Part shown: positions 59,401 to 64,000 of the stretch, one piece after another
Layout: every line of letters begins with the position of its first letter
Numbering within the stretch: the first letter of the stretch is position 1
Assembly: GCA_024704765.1 (NCBI GenBank)
Contig: JAKMXF010000277.1
Location: 62,001 to 126,000, forward strand
Source: Oopsacas minuta
Lineage: Eukaryota > Porifera > Hexactinellida > Lyssacinosida > Leucopsacidae
DNA length: 64,000 bases
Direction: 5' to 3'
Program-made: the position numbers and the translations under genes
Notes under the pieces: model-generated
Database searches by the model: none
Told to the model about the DNA's origin: nothing
The model's input: the letters and a program-made list of their open reading frames with translations, nothing else

Positions 59401-61867
59401 CATTGATGATGTGGTTTACAATCCAGATAATAATGCGTTTACAGATATTTATTTCCATGCTGTTGATGGAGATACATTAGCTATCATATCCAGAAATACG
59501 ATAATTAAACTTGTAGATGAGAATAGGGTTAGTGTTAATTCATTGTTGAGGGATATTCAAGTTACTGAAGTCAGGCCTGCAAGCAATCCTGTGGTAAGTT
59601 TTTGGTTAAGTAATTTTGTTTACGTGTTTTGTTAAATAATATTGCAAATTGATCAGAACACTTCCGTGAAGTTTCTTTCCATGTCTTGAATTGTTTATTT
59701 CGAATATGGTTAGTAATATTAAATTCATTATAATTTCTGATCACATCGAATTATACTCTAATGAGCTGACACTACCAAACTTAGATATTTTTCCAACTCT
59801 CTGAGATTGTAGATGTATGTGATATAGGGATATATGGTTGTGAGTGCAATCATTCTATTATATACAACCATATATTCCTAGACATGCAATCTATTAATAA
59901 CTGCAATTATACAAGAGATTAAGAGAATTTTTCATGATGGTATAATAACTATTAGTGACATTTGTTTCTAATCTACTCATTAATGTATAAATCTATGGTC
60001 CAACAATTGATTATCAAGAAATGTATGGTGCTAAATGAGAGCCCTAATGTTTCTGAATGTTATTACTCAGGACCATTCATTTATTATATGACTCAAGTCG
60101 TTGGTTTTCATGCGAATATTAGACAGGTATTTCTAACTATACGAATTCGATATTATGGATTTTCTAGTTGACTCTCACCAAAATTTTCTAAGAAGTATAG
60201 TCCAGGGCGCCGACTTTTGAAATACCATAAGAGGGCTCAAGATTTTTCACCGATAATTGACCATTTCCACTAAATAGTGTATCTTTGAATTCAACTTGAC
60301 AACGTCATTTAAGTTTGAATGTTGTCGAGTTTCCTTCAATTACTGCTTCGTAAGTATAGCGATTGATAGACTATTATTTCCACCGTAAAATTTGATATTT
60401 ATCATATTCTATTAGCTTTAATTTCAACTAAACTCTAACGTAATTTAGCAATCAACTAACTTTAACAATAATTACGTCTGTTGGCATATTTGTATGTGGG
60501 CTGGATTGTAATGTTCAAAATGTTCAAAACGTTATTCATAGATAGTGTACATCATTGCCACAACATGCAATTTGGTGATTTCTCACTTTGTTGTAAAATC
60601 TCAATATTATTATCAATTAGAATCGAAACATATGATTCACAGCTATATGTTGTATAATTCTAATTCTTATCATGTTTGCTAATAAGAATATAGCTTATCA
60701 ATAAATTAAGCAGCTAGTGCTAATTATTACATGTAACGAGTTAATAAATCAATTCTCTCCGTATTATGAAACATATGTACGTTTGGTTTTGGTTTAAGTG
60801 TGATAAATATTAATAACCTGTGTTTTCCTCATTCAGCTGGGTAATATTAAATAACCACCTTGAGACCCTCAGAAATATGTTCGATTTACTCAGATATACC
60901 ATTTTCATGAAATGTTAATTATTATAAGATCCTATATCTACTCACACTTTGAAATTTCAACGTATTTGGAGTATTCAGCATATGATTGTGGATTCACAAG
61001 CATAGCTAAGTGTTTTTATATGAAGTGACAAGATTACTCATCATTAATCCGATTGGAATGCAACCATTAGTATTTGAATTTCAAATATGCAATTACCATA
61101 TATTGAGTTCCCATAATATAGTACACTGTGTTTAATATGGCACTGGTTAACCTTGGGTCACTTGCAATATGTCAACCTGGCGTCTCACAATGCCGTGAGA
61201 GTTGGCACCTCTGTACTTTGCCAGAAACGGAACCATGCTATTAATGTAAAATAGCTCTAGTTAATCAGGTTAAAATGACTTGTGTCGACCCCACTAAGAT
61301 ATTTCAGTTTTATCCAATTCTTTCGAATTTTAGGTGTCTTTGGATCCAATTCTGCTAGGTATATCAATATTTTTGGCTATTCTAGTTCTAATATGTTGTT
61401 GTTTACTTATTCTATGTGTGATATACGACCAGATTCGTCGTAAACAAATCAAACATCGTCAGCGTGTTTCTCTATTGAAATCTTACGATGCATCACTTGA
61501 TTATAACTATTCACTTTCTGGACAAGCACACGAAAACCCAATGTGGCTTCACCCTTACGAACAATGGGAGAAGGAAGATGAATTCACCAAAGGAAATCCT
61601 ATGTTCTATGAATCGCAGGAGTTTGTTATGGACATGTTCCGTGAGAGTGATGATGAAAAATCTGAAGAGACAATCTCCTTTGGGTCTTGGGGCGCTTCTA
61701 AAATTAAATTACGCGGTAGAATAGGGAGAAAGGGGACTTCGGGCGCTTCGACTATCACCAGAATGTCCGATGTTGATCATGACTACAATGTTGATTTGTT
61801 AGCTGAGGTTTTAGGTGATGATCTTCCTCCGTCTGGAGCTGAACCCTCAGAAGTTTCTAATATTTAA
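47408..61867 (+). CDS. CDH23: CDH23-like giant cadherin, about 25 EC repeats, one membrane span
   Basis: Eighteen exons: 47408-47704, 47967-48303, 48454-48872, 49063-49432, 49695-49963, 50043-50472, 50730-51008, 51417-51574, 51842-52010, 52300-52653, 53005-53286, 53696-54078, 54220-54531, 54692-55039, 55267-55834, 56022-56245, 56486-59593, 61334-61867. Phases agree; 2,946 residues. A signal peptide is followed by about 25 cadherin repeats, each with calcium motifs (LDRE or LDYE, DxD, and 24 xDxND-type linkers such as TDVNDNPPIF). A membrane-adjacent domain follows (NITQSIINIDDVVYNP, ..IKLVDEN, TEVRPASNP) of the kind found in CDH23, then a single span (about residues 2774-2800) and a cytoplasmic tail of about 145 residues. 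There are no EGF or laminin-G domains, which argues against FAT or CELSR. The end, VSNI, fits a class I PDZ ligand. No beta-catenin-binding region is apparent. Confidence 0.9.
48330..48445. repeat. GATTACA-rich dispersed repeat (copy 2)
   Basis: Intron 2 of the cadherin contains GTAATCGCGATTGC, GATTACAATTGCGATTACAT and GTAATCACAATTGTGATCAA, a set of short palindromic words like those at 43040-43245. Confidence 0.45.
49440..49675. repeat. Short inverted-repeat element, pogo/Tc1-like type (longest copy)
   Basis: It begins near ATACAGTGGAAACGGTA and ends ATAACCGGAGTTGAGTGTAT, so the outermost bases read TACAGT on the left and the complement of a similar word on the right. Its left part (ACATGTTTTGTTACTCC, GTGTTCTTATAACCGCCATT) recurs at 51085-51165 and, inverted, at 40008-40145. 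Its right part recurs at 39400-39545. It fills cadherin intron 4. Confidence 0.6.
50497..50587. repeat. hAT-type MITE with perfect 8-bp target duplication (copy 8)
   Basis: A 91-bp element starting CAGTAGTTCCTAACCTGAGG and ending GGTTGGGGGAACCGCTG. The eight bases before it (50489-50496) and after it (50588-50595) are both GTCTATAG. An 8-bp duplication and CAG...CTG ends are the hallmarks of the hAT superfamily. The element has no coding capacity and lies in cadherin intron 6. Confidence 0.85.
51085..51170. repeat. Short inverted-repeat element, pogo/Tc1-like type (fragment)
   Basis: ATATTCCTGTATATTTATGC, then ACATGTTTTGCTACTCC and TGTTCTTATAACCGCCATTC closely match 49470-49550. It lies in cadherin intron 7. 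Confidence 0.6.
52175..52240. repeat. hAT-type MITE remnant (copy 9)
   Basis: TTCAAAATTTATATCACAGT followed by CTATGGAAGGTTGTC and AGTGTGTTGAAAT match the interior of the copy at 45272. Both ends are unrecognisable. Confidence 0.35.
52683..52752. repeat. Minimal inverted-repeat element, pogo/Tc1-like type
   Basis: CAACTCCCGATATATCGAA at 52688-52706 and TTCGATATATCTTGAGTTG at 52729-52747 are reverse complements at 17 of 19 positions, separated by only 22 bp. The element lies in cadherin intron 10. The TIR sequence is of a type common in Tc1-mariner/pogo MITEs; superfamily assignment is inference. Confidence 0.65.
59594..61333. other. Large cadherin intron 17
   Basis: This 1.74-kb intron separates the whole extracellular region from the exon coding for the membrane span and tail. 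It has a GTAAGT donor and a TTTTAG acceptor. I see no nested gene or clear repeat inside it; a 69-codon frame at 59962-60171 looks random. Confidence 0.5.
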
Positions 61868-62925
61868 GTTTTTATATTATATATATACACACCCCATAAT
61901 ATATGTATCACTATCCTAACTTTACGAACTTTTTTTACCCATTTTCACTCTAAGTTAATTTAGTTAGCTTTGCGGGTACTTTCTTGTCCCGTAATTTCTA
62001 TTTCAAACTTTCTATGAATTGTTTAAATTATAACTTATTTCTTGCCTTTTGATTTCATACAATAGATGGGTTGTCTGGATAGATTGGCGAAGGTTACGTC
62101 ATCTGTATCTTGAGAAATTTGTTATATTTTTCAATGATGCATATCACAGTGGTTTCAACTTTCAAGAAACGATCGCAGGAAACTTTTGTTGGCCACTTAA
62201 TTTCAGAAATAATGAAATATCCCAGAGCTGCGACGCCACGGCAGTCAATTTTTTCTCAAAATTCCAGCAGCTGTGTCCAAGACCCGTTGGAGTGGGAATT
62301 TGAACTTTGCCGTTGCGGGCATTTTAGCCACAACCTTTAAATTATCTGTAACATTTAGTTTCCTGGCATAATTTTATCAAAATGTTTCATGTATTCGCCA
62401 ACCACTATCAGTCATTTGCAACAACACTAAACTGCATAATATCTTTGAATATTTCACAACATGAGCTTAGCTTGTTTATCTCCTCCACACAGGTTTGTTC
62501 ATCAGTTCCTTGCTAGGGAATCATTGGAAAAATTTCTTATCGATTATCGTAGTTGCAGTTCAATTTGTAAAGATAAGCTCTAGTTACTAAATTCGATAGC
62601 TATTTTCATAATTTGGCCAATCAAATTTATGTGTGAAATGCTCATCTCGGAAAGTTAGTCAAAATAACATATTTGCCCCCCTTAATGCATGCTCAAATAG
62701 GAAAATATAAGTTGCTCGCAAATGCATCGATTTTGACTGTATTTCGATGGCAACCTTGTCGGAGAGGCATTAATGTCCGATGCCAAGGTCTCGTCATATT
62801 TGCTTAATTATTCATGGAATATATGAATACGCTAGCTTGTGACTTATAAACCATTTGTTATATGTTGAAACATGGTGTAAATTGTATAAATTTCAAAGTA
62901 ATAAATACAAAATCATATTTAGCCC
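61868..62925. other. Intergenic spacer between the cadherin and TRAPPC8
   Basis: About 1.06 kb holding the cadherin 3' untranslated region and the TRAPPC8 promoter. Two overlapping frames (62049-62303 and 62110-62340) have no recognisable content. Nothing else is seen. Confidence 0.4.
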
Positions 62926-63299
62926 ATGGCAATTACAAGCCATGCGAAAGCGTTATTTACCTCTCTCAAGGAAGTATATGGTCCTCAAGTTGCTGTCCTA
63001 GCAACCAATGAGGTCAGAGGAATGTTTTGGAAGAACGGCCTGACGATTAAAGAATTCTTCGAGCCATTCTCTAATCTCAATATTGAATGGACATTACGTG
63101 ATCCTAGTGGATTAGGTGGTGGATCAGGAAGTTCACAAAATATACATTCACCACAAGCGAATGCTGGTTTGCTCGGCACTTATAAAATCCGGACACTGCA
63201 CGTAAATATTTCCGAGGTTACAGGCCCAGATAATCCGCCGATAAGTTCGGAATTGTTTGATCAGATTTTGCAAGAAGAATTGGACGACATTGCTAAAAG
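62926..63299 (+). CDS. TRAPPC8: TRAPPC8, first coding exon (gene continues past the right edge)
   Basis: The ATG at 62926 opens 124 codons plus two bases, ending at donor AG|GTAGGT (63300). The pattern YGPQVAVLATNEV, IKEFFEPFS, then RDPSG, a Gly/Ser-rich insert, and YKIRTLHVNI matches the N terminus of TRAPPC8, where LSFAELLKPFS and MRDP occur at the same spacing. TRAPPC8 is a subunit of the TRAPP III tethering complex, which activates Rab1 at the ER-Golgi and in autophagy. The insert is longer than in human. No second exon is visible in the remaining 700 bases. Confidence 0.8.
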
Positions 63300-64000
63300 G
63301 TAGGTTAAAAACAGGCCAATTGCAATTATGGGTGTAATTTAAACTTTCATTCAAGTACACCCATGATATAATCACAGAACTCCAAATAGTTTGCAATCAC
63401 AGGGTATTTTGCCAGAATTTTCAAAAATTTCTTCTAATTGAAATTCGCAAATAATCAATCTAATTCCTAAAATCCTGATGATTGTGAATAAGTTGATTGA
63501 TGCCATATGACCATAAATTTCACATTGTAATTTTCGATGTCCTTTGACCTGATTAACCAATTTTTTCATAGAGAGTTGCAAAATAAATGTTATACGTTGA
63601 TAAAAATTTGGTGACAATATACTGGAATTCATTATATTTTGCACTATAATCAACATTCATGACATAATTTATAACAAGCTGATAGATATGTAAGCCCGAA
63701 TCGAACATCTGATTTACACAAACAATTAAATTTAATTGAGATTCCTTTTCCAGAAAAATTATTCATTTCTATTTGACCATTATTGCTAACATTAGAATCG
63801 AAACATGCAACTTTATTACTTAAGTGTAATATGTTAAATACTGCCAGGCGATTTTAGTGACTGCACTAATGTTGTATAATGACCAAGCATGGCCTGGGCC
63901 AAGTATTGAAATTACTGCTTAGTATGTAAAAAGATTTGTAAAGCTCTGCATACAGTTTTGAAAAGTAAATGGAGGCGGCACAGGCAATCTTGAGATCCTG
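63300..64000 (+). other. TRAPPC8 intron 1 (incomplete)
   Basis: Seven hundred bases of AT-rich intron sequence up to the right edge. No exon continuing the TRAPPC8 frame was found. Confidence 0.45.

Noticed and set aside
62049-62340. Two overlapping + strand frames upstream of TRAPPC8.
   Set aside because: They overlap in different frames, do not splice in frame to TRAPPC8, and show no family features.

Overview
This is an AT-rich, gene-dense stretch of animal nuclear DNA. Genes are split by GT-AG introns, many only about 50-150 nt long, and codon phases match across almost every splice I could place. A CDH23-type giant cadherin, a receptor tyrosine phosphatase with Ig repeats, casein kinase I alpha, a full-length ABCA transporter, TBCK and TRAPPC8 together point to a metazoan. 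The compactness and short introns would fit an early-branching or otherwise compact invertebrate such as a sponge; that last step is inference and no species is claimed.

Layout from left to right. 1-482 is the 3' end of TMEM19 (+). 1328-2845 is an intronless PDZ-domain protein (+). 3005-3769 is an intronless C4-methylsterol-oxidase-like fatty acid hydroxylase (+). 4156-39168 is one VPS13A/C-type bridge-like lipid transfer protein gene (+), reconstructed here as 23 exons whose summed coding length (12,108 nt) stays in frame. 39704-46473 is an Ig-repeat receptor tyrosine phosphatase (+, 11 exons). 47408-61867 is a CDH23-like cadherin with about 25 EC repeats (+, 18 exons). 62926 to the right edge is the first exon and start of intron 1 of TRAPPC8 (+).

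The striking feature is the VPS13 gene as a host. Intron 10 holds a complete 18-exon ABCA3-like transporter on the opposite strand. Intron 16 holds an unrecognised opposite-strand gene with a 30-nt coding tandem repeat. Intron 21 holds a complete opposite-strand TBCK. Intron 22 holds an intronless opposite-strand SLC38A10-like transporter and also a complete same-strand casein kinase I alpha gene. Four clearly recognisable full genes, and probably a fifth, therefore sit inside one transcription unit.

Several of the products act on lipid and membrane traffic (VPS13 lipid transfer with a VAP-binding FFAT-like motif, ABCA lipid export, sterol C4 demethylation, TBCK Rab-GAP, TRAPPC8 tethering). 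This may be chance clustering, because nothing in the sequence shows co-regulation. Non-coding space contains a hAT-type MITE family (about nine copies, one with a perfect 8-bp target duplication), a second short inverted-repeat family of pogo/Tc1-mariner type, and GATTACA-rich repeats. No RNA genes or CRISPR arrays were seen.
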